DNA of 50,159 nt from Kofleriaceae bacterium (GCA_018058095.1 JAGPCO010000015.1:1-50159), one strand, 5' to 3'. Positions 25,839 to 34,654 are shown, counted from the first letter of the stretch. Notes: generated by a model from the letters alone, not told the origin. Translations and numbers: made by a program.

Positions 25839-26036
25839 CTAGCAGGCTGCTGAGAAAGGCCGTCGCCGCCTCCGTCCTGGCGCCCACACTCGCGTTGCTC
25901 GAGCGGGTCGTCGCCATGCTGGCTCGTCTGGCCGGAGCCTGACCGAGCAGACTCGGGCACGGGCACGGGCACGGGCACGGGCACGGGGCAGGTCGCTGCA
26001 AACGCGGCTGCGCCGCGTTTGTCAGCGGCCTGCTAG
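25839..26036. repeat. Element B: 198-bp MITE-like repeat with inverted ends
   Basis: The left end CTAGCAGGCTGCTG (25839-25852) and right end CAGCGGCCTGCTAG (26023-26036) are inverted copies matching at 13 of 14 positions. Inside are five GGGCAC units (25955-25984) and a perfect hairpin AAACGCGGC (26000-26008) / GCCGCGTTT (26012-26020). Read on the reverse strand, the right half has the same part order as element A: TAG, CAGG stem, inner hairpin, CCTGCCCC, (GTGCCC)n. The left half also encodes a short forward frame ending ...LLERVVAMLARLAGA-stop, possibly a remnant. The right end supplies the stop codon of the reverse-strand lipoprotein gene. Confidence 0.7.
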
Positions 26037-26560
26037 CGTGCGGTCGGCAGCGCGACGATCTCCTCGAGGATCGCCGCGTTCTCGGGGGCCGTCGGGGTCA
26101 GCAGGAACACCGCGACCGCGACGTCGTTGGCGCCGCCGTGCTGGAACGCGGTCCAGCTCCGGGTCCCGGCCGGCAGCTGGCGCAGCTGGCGCAGCGCCTG
26201 GCGGGCCGGGTCCGACTCCGGGCCGAGCTTGGCCCGCAGCGCCACCAGCTGGTTCCAGCGCTCGACCGCCCGCTCGTCGTCGTCGTAGCGCTCCCACCGG
26301 CGCACCCGGATCAGCCGATCCCCCTCGTACTCGACCTGCACCCACGAGTCGCCCCACTCGCTGCCAGGGCGATCGCAGCGCGGGAACACCTCGAGCGCCG
26401 CCTCGGTCGGCTCGCCCGGGCAGTAGTCGAAGCGGCGCAGCGCGGCGGCGGTGCCCTGGCGGTCGAGCCCGAGCGGGACGGTGAGCGGCCGGTCGAGCGC
26501 GCTGGCGCCGCACCCGGCGCTGGTGACCGACGCCATCAGGAGCAGGGCAGGGAGGCGCAT
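26033..26560 (-). CDS. Small lipoprotein of unknown function
   Basis: The 175-residue protein begins MRLPALLLMASVTSAGCGAS (lipobox SAGC). The mature part (LDRPLTVPLGLDRQGTAAALRRFDYCPGEPTEAALEVFPRCDRPGSEWGDSWVQVEYEGDRLIRVRRWERYDDDERAVERWNQL) has two Cys and charged strands followed by a helical end. No family recognised. The start is fixed by the signal peptide and a TACCGT box 7 nt upstream. Its TAG stop is the first triplet of element B read on this strand. It is divergent from the deacetylase-like gene. Confidence 0.75.
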   Translation of the reverse strand: MRLPALLLMASVTSAGCGASALDRPLTVPLGLDRQGTAAALRRFDYCPGEPTEAALEVFPRCDRPGSEWGDSWVQVEYEGDRLIRVRRWERYDDDERAVERWNQLVALRAKLGPESDPARQALRQLRQLPAGTRSWTAFQHGGANDVAVAVFLLTPTAPENAAILEEIVALPTAR

Positions 26561-26567
26561 CGCCGGC

Positions 26568-26573
26568 ACGGTA
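26568..26573 (-). promoter_or_regulatory. -10 box of the small lipoprotein gene at 26560, leaderless type
   Basis: TACCGT on the reverse strand, 7 nt before the ATG. Confidence 0.45.
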
Positions 26574-26710
26574 GCAGCCGGCGCGATCGGCGCCAGCCCC
26601 GGCCCGAGGTTTCGCCCCGTCTGGTGGGTAGTCGCCGAACTCCGTGACGGGCATTTCCGGACTCGGCCTGTGCGGGTGGGTTTGTTCGACCTGCTTCGGG
26701 CCAGCGGTGC

Positions 26711-26716
26711 TAGCGT
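26711..26716 (+). promoter_or_regulatory. -10 box of the deacetylase-like gene, leaderless type
   Basis: TAGCGT, 7-nt spacer, then ATG at 26724. Confidence 0.4.
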
Positions 26717-26723
26717 GCCGGCG

Positions 26724-28061
26724 ATGCGTCGGCACCTCGCGCCCGCCACCCTGTGGATCCTGCTCACCACCCTCGGCGCCGCTGGTGCCGTCGCCTGCGG
26801 CGGGCCCGGCGGCCCACCGCCGCCCCGGGTCAACGCCCCGGTCGCCCCGGCCAGCAACGACCCGGCCTTCGTGGTCAGCGGGCTGCGCCGGTGGTACGTG
26901 GTCGGCAACGCCGCCACCCCCGGCGACGCCGAGGTGTTCTTCGCGGTGACCGCGCCGGCCGAGGTCGAGTACGTCGACTGGTGGGTCGCCGGTCAGCCCG
27001 GGCGGCGGATGGTGGCCCAGGACGGCCAGTTCCTCGAGGCGCTCGCGCTGTCCGAGCTGCCGGTCGGGGTGCACGAGGTGCTGCTCGCCGCCGACGGCGC
27101 GGCCACGGCGTTCGCGCGCGCCGAGATCCGGGTCAGTCACCCCTACTACGTGCTCATGTCGACCGACTGGGACTTCGCCGATCCGTCCGACCAGGCGCTG
27201 CGCCGCCAGGACAACCTGCACAGCCAGCACCCCGAGCTCAAGCTGACGCACTTCGCGGCGCCGTACACGTTCACCGACCCAGCGTTGACCGAGCCGCGCA
27301 AGGAGGAGCTGGCGGCCTGGCTGCGTGCCCAGCGCGACGACTTCGGTGACGAGATCGGCCTGCACATCCACCCGTACTGCCACTTCGTGGTGTTCGCGGG
27401 CCTGACCTGCGTGACCGATCAGTCGACCGTGTACACCACCGACCCGTCCGGATACACGGTCAAGAACTCCGCCTACGACGAGGACCAGTTCGCGACCCTG
27501 CTGGCCGCCGCCGATGGCCTGTTCCTCGAGCGTGGCCTGGGCAAGCCGACGACCTACCGCGCCGGCGGCTGGACCGCGTCGATCGAGACGCTGCGCGCGC
27601 TGGCCCGGCAGGGTTTCGTCGCCGACACCAGCGCGCTCAACTGGGCCCGGCTCGAGGAGTGGGTCGGCCAGGGCACGGGCGAGCTGTACCGGTGGAACAT
27701 GGCGACGTGGGCGCCGATCGGCGACACCAGTCAACCGTATTATCCGAGCATGACTGACGCGCTGGCGTCGACGGCCCCGACCCTGAGTCTGCTCGAGGTT
27801 CCGGACAATGGCATCATGGTCGACTACGTGTCGGTCGAGGAGATGCAGGACATCTTCGCCGCCAACTGGGATGGCGCCCCGCTCGCGGCGCCGCGGACGC
27901 TGATGATGGGCTTCCACCCCGCCGACGGCTTCGGGCCGGCCGAGCACGCCCGTGTCGACGGCATCCTCGACCACGCCGATCAGTTCCTGGCGGTGCGCGA
28001 CGCCGGCCCGGTGGTGTACGCGACGCTCAACCAGATGCCGCTGGTGTTTGCTCGGCCGTGA
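26724..28061 (+). CDS. Polysaccharide-deacetylase-like lipoprotein
   Basis: This 445-residue protein has a lipobox (LGAAGAVACGG) and a short beta domain (~35-135), then a (beta/alpha)7-barrel-like part: VLMSTDWDFADP, HSQHPELKLTHFAAPYTF, GDEIGLHIHPYCHFV, PTTYRAGGWTASIETLRALARQGFVADTS and MMGFHPADGF. The Asp-rich WDFAD, the His pair in GLHIHP and the YRAGG segment occupy the places of the catalytic and metal motifs in carbohydrate esterase family 4 enzymes, although sequence is divergent, so the fold assignment is firmer than the activity. The substrate may be a cell-envelope glycan. The start is supported by the signal peptide and a TAGCGT box. Confidence 0.68.
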   Translation: MRRHLAPATLWILLTTLGAAGAVACGGPGGPPPPRVNAPVAPASNDPAFVVSGLRRWYVVGNAATPGDAEVFFAVTAPAEVEYVDWWVAGQPGRRMVAQDGQFLEALALSELPVGVHEVLLAADGAATAFARAEIRVSHPYYVLMSTDWDFADPSDQALRRQDNLHSQHPELKLTHFAAPYTFTDPALTEPRKEELAAWLRAQRDDFGDEIGLHIHPYCHFVVFAGLTCVTDQSTVYTTDPSGYTVKNSAYDEDQFATLLAAADGLFLERGLGKPTTYRAGGWTASIETLRALARQGFVADTSALNWARLEEWVGQGTGELYRWNMATWAPIGDTSQPYYPSMTDALASTAPTLSLLEVPDNGIMVDYVSVEEMQDIFAANWDGAPLAAPRTLMMGFHPADGFGPAEHARVDGILDHADQFLAVRDAGPVVYATLNQMPLVFARP

Positions 28062-28155
28062 CCGATGGTAGCGCGGAGGGATTGGGACACGTTGTGTTCA
28101 CACTGCTGATGTGCCAGATTGCGCGCAGTCTCAATTCACGAAAGCAGTATGAACG

Positions 28156-28590
28156 ATGAGTGACATCCAGACTCAGATCGACAAGCTGGTGGCCGGCTTC
28201 GTCGCCGACCTCACCACCCTGGCCCGGGCCCAGGCCCGCGAGGTGTTGCTGGCGGCGCTCGACGGCGCCGGTGGGCGATCGGCGGGGGGGCGTGGCAAGG
28301 GCCGGGCCCTGGCGCCGTCCGCCCGCCGCGGCAAGGGCGCCAAGCGCTCGGCCGGCGAGCTCGACAAGCTGTGTGACCGGGTGACCACGTTCGTGGCGGC
28401 CCAGCCCGGACTGCGCATCGAGCAGATCAACAAGGAGCTGGGCACCAGCACTCGCGATCTGGCGCTGCCGATCCGCAAGCTCATCGCCGACGGTGCCATC
28501 CGCACCGAGGGCGCGAAGCGGTCGACCAAGTACTTCCCCGGCGAGGGTGGCGGCAGCGGCGGCGGCAAGCGCCGCCGCAAGAAGCGCTGA
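28156..28590 (+). CDS. Small winged-helix-like DNA-binding protein with basic tail
   Basis: This 144-residue protein has a helical N-terminus (QIDKLVAGFVADLTTLARAQAREVLLAALDG), a basic Gly/Arg/Lys linker (~38-65), a winged-helix-like region at ~68-127 (LDKLCDRVTTFVAAQPGLRIEQINKELGTSTRDLALPIRKLIADGAIRTEGAKRSTKYF) and a GGGKRRRKKR tail. The helix-turn-helix IEQINKELGTSTRDLALPIRKLI followed by a short beta-wing suggests DNA binding; a nucleoid-associated or regulatory role is an inference. The upstream 90 nt are AT-richer than the surroundings and contain GTGTTCACAC, a small palindrome. No strong ribosome-binding site is visible. The acyl-CoA synthetase gene follows by 64 nt. Confidence 0.7.
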   Translation: MSDIQTQIDKLVAGFVADLTTLARAQAREVLLAALDGAGGRSAGGRGKGRALAPSARRGKGAKRSAGELDKLCDRVTTFVAAQPGLRIEQINKELGTSTRDLALPIRKLIADGAIRTEGAKRSTKYFPGEGGGSGGGKRRRKKR

Positions 28591-28654
28591 CCCGGACGCG
28601 ACGGCGCCGTACCGGCCGCGGCCGGCGCCAGGTGCGAGGTTGCCAGGAGGGCAC

Positions 28655-30415
28655 ATGCGATTCGACACGATCCCGCACCGACTACTGACCCAGGCCGCGC
28701 GTCGGCCGTCCGCGCCGGCCTACCACGTGCGCGTCGGCGGCCACTGGGTCGCGACCAGCTACCGGCGCTACGCCGAGGAGGTCCGGACGGTGGCGCGGGC
28801 CCTGATCGGGCTCGGCGTGCCGGCGGGCGGCACGGTCTGCCTGCTCGGGTTCAACCGGCCGGAGTGGGCCATCGTCGACCTGGCGGCGATGATGATCGGC
28901 GGCGTCCCGGCCGGCATCTACACCACCTGCTCGGCCGACGAGGTGCAGTACATCGTCCACCACGCCGAGGCCAGCGTGGTGCTGGTCGAGGACGCGGCCC
29001 AGCTGGCCAAGCTCGAGGCCCGGCGCGCCTCGCTGCCGCACCTGCGCCACGTCGTCCTCATGCGCGGGGCGACGGCGCCGGCCGGGACCTCGCTGGCGGT
29101 GCTGAGCTGGGACCAGCTGGTGGCCGCGGCCGAGCCGGTCGGTGACGACGCCGTCACGGCCAGGCTCGAGGCGCTGGCGGCGGGCGACCTGGCCACGTTG
29201 ATCTACACCTCCGGCACGACCGGGCCCCCCAAGGGCGTGATGCTGTCGCACGGCAACCTGGCGTGGACGGCGCAGCTGCTGGTCACCATCGGCGCCGGGG
29301 CCGAGGACGACGTCAGCCTGTCGTACCTGCCGCTGTCGCACATCGCCGAGCAGACCGGGACCATCCACATGCCGATCACCAGCGGCGCCTCGGTGTACTT
29401 CGCCGAGTCGATCGACAAGGTGGCCGACAACCTCAAGGAGGTCCGGCCGACCGTGTTCTTCGGGGTGCCGCGCATCTGGGAGAAGCTGCACGCCGGCATC
29501 GCCGGCAAGCTGGCCCAGCTCACCGGCGGCAAGAAGCGGCTCCTGGCCTGGACCCAGGGCGTCGGGCGTCGGGTCCACGCCCGCCGCGCCGACGGCGCAC
29601 CGCTCGGGCTGGCGCTCGAGCTGCAGCACCGGCTGGCCGACCGCCTGGTCCTGCGCAAGCTCAAGGCCGCGATCGGCTTCGACCGGACCCGGCTCGCCAT
29701 CTCCGGCGCCGCCCCGATCGGCAAGGACGTGCTCGAGCTGTTCGCCAGCCTCGACCTCATCGTGTACGAGGTCTACGGACAGTCGGAGGACACCGGCCCG
29801 ACCTCGATCAACCTGCCCGGCGCGGTCCGGCTCGGAACGGTCGGCCGCCCGGTGCCGGGCGTCGAGGTCCGGCTCGGCGACGACGGCGAGATCCTGGTGC
29901 GCGGGCCCAACGTGTTCCTCGGTTACTTCAAGGAGCGGGCGGCCACCGCCGAGGCCCTGGTCGACGGCTGGCTGCACTCGGGTGATCTCGGCGCGTTCGA
30001 CGCCGACGGCTACCTGTCGATCACCGGCCGCAAGAAGGACATCCTGATCACCGCCGGGGGCAAGAACGTCGCGCCGCGCAACATCGAGGATGCGCTCCGG
30101 GCCAGCCCGCTGGTGGCCGAGGCGGTGGTCATCGGCGATCGGCGCAAGTACCTCACCGCGCTGCTCGTGCTCGACGAGGCGGCGCTGGCCAGCCGGGGTG
30201 GCGACGCGGCGGCGTCGGCCGTGCGGGCCGAGCTGCAGCAGGCGGTCGACCACGCCAACGCGGCGCTGGCCCGGGTCGAGCAGATCAAGAAGTTCACCGT
30301 GCTGCCCCGCCCGTTCTCCATCGAGGCAGGCGAGCTGACGCCCACGCTCAAGATCAAGCGCGCGGTGGTCAGCGAGCGCTACGCCGACGAGATCGCGGCG
30401 ATGTACGCCGAGTAG
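28655..30415 (+). CDS. Long-chain acyl-CoA synthetase (AMP-binding enzyme)
   Basis: At 586 residues this is an ANL-superfamily ligase that activates a fatty acid as acyl-AMP and transfers it to CoA. Core motifs are intact: A3 LIYTSGTTGPPKGVMLSHGNL at ~182-202, A5 YEVYGQSEDTGP, A7 GWLHSGDLGAFDADGYLSITGRKKDILI, and A10 TPTLKIKR with the catalytic lysine near the C-terminus. HIAEQTGTI and the PTVFFGVPRIWEKLHAGI segment are typical of long-chain (FadD15/Faa-like) members. A near-perfect AGGAGG lies 5 nt before the ATG, one of few genes here with a canonical site. Chain-length preference cannot be told. The neighbours do not form a clear fatty-acid operon. Confidence 0.93.
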   Translation: MRFDTIPHRLLTQAARRPSAPAYHVRVGGHWVATSYRRYAEEVRTVARALIGLGVPAGGTVCLLGFNRPEWAIVDLAAMMIGGVPAGIYTTCSADEVQYIVHHAEASVVLVEDAAQLAKLEARRASLPHLRHVVLMRGATAPAGTSLAVLSWDQLVAAAEPVGDDAVTARLEALAAGDLATLIYTSGTTGPPKGVMLSHGNLAWTAQLLVTIGAGAEDDVSLSYLPLSHIAEQTGTIHMPITSGASVYFAESIDKVADNLKEVRPTVFFGVPRIWEKLHAGIAGKLAQLTGGKKRLLAWTQGVGRRVHARRADGAPLGLALELQHRLADRLVLRKLKAAIGFDRTRLAISGAAPIGKDVLELFASLDLIVYEVYGQSEDTGPTSINLPGAVRLGTVGRPVPGVEVRLGDDGEILVRGPNVFLGYFKERAATAEALVDGWLHSGDLGAFDADGYLSITGRKKDILITAGGKNVAPRNIEDALRASPLVAEAVVIGDRRKYLTALLVLDEAALASRGGDAAASAVRAELQQAVDHANAALARVEQIKKFTVLPRPFSIEAGELTPTLKIKRAVVSERYADEIAAMYAE

Positions 30416-30452
30416 GGCCCCCGCCCCGGCGCGCCGGCGCTGGTGCCCACGG

Positions 30453-32420
30453 TCACGGTTGCAGCACGACCAGCGAGCCGGGGCCGCGGGCCCAGATCCG
30501 GCCGAACTGGTCGAGCGCCAGGTCGAGCAGCTGGCTCTCGACCAGGCCGCGCCGGGTGTCGAGCCGGCGCAGCTTGCGTCCGTCGTAGCTGGCCAGGCCG
30601 CGCTCGGTCGCCATCCACAACACGCCGCTGTCGGCCAGCGCGACGTCGTTGGCGGCGAACGCCAGCGTCGGCGGGAACGACCACGACGTGCCGTCGAACA
30701 CCCCGACCCCGGCGCTGGAGGCGACGAAGACCCGACCGCCGCGGCTGGCGGTCACGCCGTGGAACAGGTCCGACGGCAGGTTGTCGCGCTCGCTCCAGAC
30801 GTCGACCCGGCCCGCGGCCATGCGGGCCGCACCCTGGCTGGTCGCGAACCAGATCTCGCGATCGGACACGAAGGCGATGTCGTTGGCCCCGAGCGGGACC
30901 GGCAGCTGGCCGGCCTTGCGGTCCCTGGCCCGGGACGTGGCGTGGTGGTAGGTGACCGTGGCCGCCGACAGGTCGACGACCGCCACGCCCCACGGCGCCA
31001 GCTCGTCGCCGTCCTGGTACTGGAGGCCCAGCCACAGCTGCCCGCCCGGCGCGAAGTGGGCGAAGCTGACCGCCGGGGTCTTTCCGGGTGGCTTGATCTG
31101 GATGCCGGGCACGGGCTCCCAGGTCTCGCCCTGGATGCGCGAGACCTCGATCTCGTCGTCGCGACTGCCGCGGTGCAGGGCGTAGATGCCGCCGCCGGGG
31201 TGGCGGACCATCGCCAGCACGACCTGGTCGGGGCCTCCCGGCGTGAAGCGGTCGTCGCGCCAGTGCCAGGCCCGTCGCGCGCCGACGGAGATCCAGCAGT
31301 CGTCGCGGCGAGCGCACGCGACCGACAGGCTGCGTGCCTGATCGAACATGACCTGGCGGCGGAGCCAGCTGGTCGGGCGGACGGCGCGGGTCGGGACCCG
31401 GGCGATGCCGACGTGGCGCGTCGCCAGCAGGAGCTCGCCGGGTGCGGCGGCCAGCGCGACGATGTCGGCCGGCACGGCGATGGTGAGTGGATCGACCACG
31501 AACGGGCTGGGCCCGGCTGCGAGCGGGACCAGGCGGGCGCCGTCTCGGGCCAGCGGCCGAACGCCACCGTCGGGGCGGGCCAGGCGGTACAGGCGCGATC
31601 CGGCCATGGCCACGACCTGGTCGCCATCGGTGATGACCCGGTCCCAGCGCTGGTCGGGCAGCAGCCGGAACGACGCCCACGCGCCGTCCTGCCGGACCGC
31701 GAGCCGCTGCCGGCCCTGGCCGTCCTCGCCGACGACCAGCACGCCGCCGCCGGGTGCGGCCGCCAGCAGGCGCGGTCGGGCCACCGCCAGGCCGTGTTCG
31801 GCGCCGTAGCGCAGCGTCTCGCCATCGGGCTTGCGCCCGATGAGGCCGGTGCTGGCGGCGATCCACAACCAGCCGGCGTCGTCGCGCCACAGGTCGAGGA
31901 TGGGCTCGGTGATCGGCGTCGAGGCCCAGCCGCCGGTGGGCGACACGAAGAACAGGCCACGCGGATGACCCAGCCACAGGCCACCACCGGCGTCGGCGGC
32001 GAGCTGGACCGGGCGGTCGAGCAGGGCGCCGAGCTGGGCCGGCGGCGAGGCGACGGTGGCGAACACGCCGTCCTCGACGTCGTAGGTGCCCAGGCCCTGA
32101 TCGGTCACCACCCACAGGCGGCCACGGTCCGGATCAGGCGCGGTGCCGAGCACGCGGTCGCCCGGCAGGCCCTGGCTGGCCGACAGCGGCAGCACCTCGC
32201 CGCCGTCGAGCTCCCAGCGCTCGAGCCCGACCTCGGTGGTGGCGAAGGCGACGCGTCCGACCACCTCGAGGTCGGTCACCGGCGTCACCTCGGTCGACAC
32301 CCGCAGCTTGACCCGGCTCGGCGCCGGCGGGCGCGGCGTGGTCGGCGCCGGCGGGTCGGTGTGACAGGCCGGGGCCGCCGCGGCGACGGCGAGGCTGAAC
32401 ATGAGGCGAGCGGCGCGCAC
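30453..32420 (-). CDS. Beta-propeller (ligand-binding/Reg_prop-like) lipoprotein
   Basis: At 655 residues, the N-terminus VRAARLMFSLAVAAAAPACHTD is a lipoprotein signal, and a Pro-rich tether follows. The body is a string of 40-50-residue blades with GLWLG, RLWVVTDQGLGTYD, WLWIAASTGLI, QLWLGLQYQDG, EIWFATSQGAARM, VLWMATERGLASYDG and RIWARGPGSL endings, the two-component regulator propeller pattern, giving 10 or more blades (probably two propellers). There is no kinase or HTH domain, so it is a sensor-type or binding lipoprotein only. The GTG at 32420 is preferred over ATG at 32402 because it supplies the positively charged signal-peptide start. A TACCGT box lies 11 nt upstream on this strand; the gene is divergent from the one at 32471. 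Confidence 0.77.
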   Translation of the reverse strand: MRAARLMFSLAVAAAAPACHTDPPAPTTPRPPAPSRVKLRVSTEVTPVTDLEVVGRVAFATTEVGLERWELDGGEVLPLSASQGLPGDRVLGTAPDPDRGRLWVVTDQGLGTYDVEDGVFATVASPPAQLGALLDRPVQLAADAGGGLWLGHPRGLFFVSPTGGWASTPITEPILDLWRDDAGWLWIAASTGLIGRKPDGETLRYGAEHGLAVARPRLLAAAPGGGVLVVGEDGQGRQRLAVRQDGAWASFRLLPDQRWDRVITDGDQVVAMAGSRLYRLARPDGGVRPLARDGARLVPLAAGPSPFVVDPLTIAVPADIVALAAAPGELLLATRHVGIARVPTRAVRPTSWLRRQVMFDQARSLSVACARRDDCWISVGARRAWHWRDDRFTPGGPDQVVLAMVRHPGGGIYALHRGSRDDEIEVSRIQGETWEPVPGIQIKPPGKTPAVSFAHFAPGGQLWLGLQYQDGDELAPWGVAVVDLSAATVTYHHATSRARDRKAGQLPVPLGANDIAFVSDREIWFATSQGAARMAAGRVDVWSERDNLPSDLFHGVTASRGGRVFVASSAGVGVFDGTSWSFPPTLAFAANDVALADSGVLWMATERGLASYDGRKLRRLDTRRGLVESQLLDLALDQFGRIWARGPGSLVVLQP

Positions 32421-32458
32421 GAACGGCGGCCACGGTAGCACGGCCCCCTGGGCCCCGT

Positions 32459-32464
32459 TATGCT
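32459..32464 (+). promoter_or_regulatory. -10 box of the gene at 32471, leaderless type
   Basis: TATGCT, 6-nt spacer, then ATG. Confidence 0.5.
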
Positions 32465-32470
32465 GGGCCC

Positions 32471-33145
32471 ATGGCTGGTCCCCGGCGCCGCGCAAGCTCG
32501 TTCTCTCCTCCCGAACTGCGCGGCACCCTGGGCACGCTGGTGCGAACCACGCTGGCCCAGGCCGGCGTGGTGCGCGACGTGCTCGAGCGGGGCGCGCGGG
32601 AGGGGCGGGCCCGCTGGGACGACGTGCGGGCCGACCGGCAGCGGCGCGACCTCCTGGCCGAGCTGGGCCAGCGCGTGCTCGAGCGGGTGCAGGACGGCGC
32701 GCTCGACGAGCTGGCCGACGATCCCGACATCGCCCCGATCATCGACGACCTGCTGGCCGAGGCGGCGCCTCCACCGCCGCGTCGCGCCGCGCCGGCGCGA
32801 GGGCGCGCACCTGCGCGCGCCGGCGAGCGTGCCGTCGCGCGACCAGGGCAGGGCGGCGGCGCCCGTGGCCGCGATGCCGGCGCCGGCGACGACGCTGCCG
32901 ACGACGCCGACGACGCCGATGACGGCACGGTGTCGGCGCGTGACTGGCGGCCGCCGCCCGCGCGCGCCGCGGGCGCGGTGTGGCGCCCGCCGATGGACGA
33001 GGAGTTGGCGCCTGGCTCGACCGCGGCGACGCTGGCCGCGACCGAGGCGCCGCCACCACCCCCTCGTCGCGGCGGCATCGACTTCGACGACGACGGCGAT
33101 CTCGCCGACTACATGCACCCCGACGACGTGCCCCCCCGGCGGTGA
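32471..33145 (+). CDS. Hypothetical protein, helical N-terminus and acidic C-terminus
   Basis: This 224-residue protein has no signal peptide. Residues ~12-100 are predicted helical (LRGTLGTLVRTTLAQAGVVRDVLERGAREGRARWDDVRADRQRRDLLAELGQRVLERVQDGALDELADDPDIAPIIDDLL). The middle (~100-190) is Ala/Arg/Gly-rich low complexity with an Asp-rich patch, and the C-terminus (GGIDFDDDGDLADYMHPDDVPPRR) is acidic. I do not recognise the family; the helical part recalls small helix-bundle proteins such as phasins but there is no firm match. The start is supported by TATGCT 6 nt upstream. The next feature downstream is the tRNA-Ala gene. Confidence 0.6.
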   Translation: MAGPRRRASSFSPPELRGTLGTLVRTTLAQAGVVRDVLERGAREGRARWDDVRADRQRRDLLAELGQRVLERVQDGALDELADDPDIAPIIDDLLAEAAPPPPRRAAPARGRAPARAGERAVARPGQGGGARGRDAGAGDDAADDADDADDGTVSARDWRPPPARAAGAVWRPPMDEELAPGSTAATLAATEAPPPPPRRGGIDFDDDGDLADYMHPDDVPPRR

Positions 33146-33216
33146 CCGGCACGGCTCCAGCACTGCCCCAGCCGGCCACTGGGGCGACCGGGGCCAGAGA
33201 GCGCCGCCCGCGCCGC

Positions 33217-33245
33217 TTGACATGTCCGGGCCGCCTCGGTAGAAA
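33217..33245 (+). promoter_or_regulatory. Sigma-70-type promoter of the tRNA-Ala gene
   Basis: TTGACA (33217-33222), 17-nt spacer, TAGAAA (33240-33245), followed by the GC-rich discriminator ACGCGTCGC. This is the clearest -35/-10 promoter in the window. Confidence 0.85.
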
Positions 33246-33278
33246 ACGCGTCGCTTCGGAGAGAAAACCGAAGAACCC

Positions 33279-33351
33279 GGGGATATAGCTCAGCTGGGAG
33301 AGCGCGTGAATGGCATTCACGAGGTCAGGGGTTCGATCCCCCTTATCTCCA
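33279..33351 (+). tRNA. tRNA-Ala(GGC)
   Basis: A 73-nt cloverleaf: acceptor GGGGATA pairs with TATCTCC (one G-U), D arm GCTCAGCTGGGAGAGC, anticodon stem CGTGA/TCACG with loop ATGGCAT giving anticodon GGC (reads GCC Ala codons, the dominant Ala codon here), and T arm GGGGTTCGATCCCC. The CCA end is not encoded after discriminator A33351. A TTGACA-N17-TAGAAA promoter lies upstream and a UUCG-loop terminator directly downstream, so it is a single-gene transcript. Confidence 0.97.
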
Positions 33352-33357
33352 CCCTCT

Positions 33358-33390
33358 AAGAGGCTGCTTCGGCAGCCTCTTTCGGTTTCG
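33358..33390 (+). terminator. Rho-independent terminator of tRNA-Ala
   Basis: A perfect 10-bp stem AAGAGGCTGC/GCAGCCTCTT closed by a TTCG tetraloop (33368-33371) is followed by TCGGTTTC. It starts 7 nt after the tRNA end. Confidence 0.9.
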
Positions 33391-33436
33391 GCGCCGGCGC
33401 CGCGGCCGCGGTGTCACCGGTCGACAGCTCCGCGCC

Positions 33437-34654
33437 ATGTTCCTCGATAGCCTGATCGATGACGCGGCGGCGACCGAGCTCGTCACCGATGCCTGGTTGG
33501 CCGGCCTCCCCGACGACCAGCTCCCGCCGGGTGAGGCCGACCTGCGCTGGTTCTCGTCGTACCTCGCGCGCGACCCGGTGTTCGCGGCCGGCACCGCCAG
33601 CGCCCAGGCCGCGCTGCGCGAGCGGGCGCTGCGGATCGAGCGCACCACGCCGATGGTGTCGAAGGAGCGACGGGCGCTGCCGGTGCCACACCGCCTGTTC
33701 GCCGCGCTGGAGATCGCGAAGTTCGTCCAGGGGCGGGTGGCCCCGTCGCTGTTCACGCTGCGGTCGGTCGTGATCTACCCCGACGCCGGGCGGGTGCTCA
33801 AGGGCCGGCCCGCGGTCGGCTTCGCGGCCCTGCGCGGTCCCCGCCACGTCCTCCGTCACCTCGACGCCATCGACGGCACGTTCGTGGCGCTGACGCCGGT
33901 GATCGAGCAGTCCGGCAAGGCGCAGCGTCGAAACCGCAAGGACACGCGGGCGCTGGCCAGGCAGCGCGAGCAGCTCGCGCGCTGGCGGACCCGGCTGGGG
34001 TCGGACGACTACGAGCCGGTCGCGGAGGCGGGACAGGTGATCGCCTACCTCGAGGGGCTGGCGAGCGAGCTCCGGCCGTTGCTCCTGCGCACCGTGCGCG
34101 CGCTGGCCCCCGACCTCGGCGCGCAGGACTACAAGCAGCTCGAGGAAGCCGTCGCCCTGGCGGCCGAGCGCATCGCCGCGCGCGCGGCGCTCATCACCAA
34201 GGCGAGCGACTCGCTGTCGTCCGCCAACGCGTCGAGCGTCCACATCAGCTGGATGGCGCAGATCGCGGGCCGGCAGACGCCGCACGACAACATCCTGGTG
34301 CACGAGCTGGCCCACGTCCTCGACTTCGAGCATGGCGGCCCCGACGGCTGCCCCAGCCCGAGCGCGCCCGGCCGCGCGATCGAGCCGTTCGAGCAACGGT
34401 GGGCCGCGGCGTACGAGCAGGCCACGCGTGGGGAGTTCACCTCGCTGGGGGACTACGCCCGCACCGACCCGCTCGAGCTGTTCGCGGTGAGCAGCGAGCA
34501 CTTCTTCTCGTGCGCGAGCGCGCTGCGCGCGAACGCGCCGGCGTTGTTCGAGCTGCTGGTCGAGACCTACGGCTACGTGCCAGCGGACCGCCGACCGGCG
34601 TCGTGGCTCGGTTCGATCCGCACGCTGTTCCTGTCGCGCCTGCGCGTCCTGTAG
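33437..34654 (+). CDS. MtfA-like zinc metallopeptidase
   Basis: This 405-residue cytoplasmic protein (no signal peptide) has VHELAHVLDFEHG at ~288-300; HELAH supplies two zinc ligands and the catalytic Glu. The later GDYARTDPLELFAVSSEHFFSCASALRANAPALFELL matches the MtfA pattern where a downstream Glu is the third zinc ligand. SWMAQIAGRQTPHDNILVHELAH resembles the start of the MtfA core. MtfA is a stress-linked peptidase that in E. coli interacts with the repressor Mlc; this protein is longer by >100 residues in its N-terminal part (~1-150). No role beyond a peptidase can be assigned. It follows the tRNA-Ala terminator by ~50 nt and is convergent with the M28 peptidase. Confidence 0.8.
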   Translation: MFLDSLIDDAAATELVTDAWLAGLPDDQLPPGEADLRWFSSYLARDPVFAAGTASAQAALRERALRIERTTPMVSKERRALPVPHRLFAALEIAKFVQGRVAPSLFTLRSVVIYPDAGRVLKGRPAVGFAALRGPRHVLRHLDAIDGTFVALTPVIEQSGKAQRRNRKDTRALARQREQLARWRTRLGSDDYEPVAEAGQVIAYLEGLASELRPLLLRTVRALAPDLGAQDYKQLEEAVALAAERIAARAALITKASDSLSSANASSVHISWMAQIAGRQTPHDNILVHELAHVLDFEHGGPDGCPSPSAPGRAIEPFEQRWAAAYEQATRGEFTSLGDYARTDPLELFAVSSEHFFSCASALRANAPALFELLVETYGYVPADRRPASWLGSIRTLFLSRLRVL

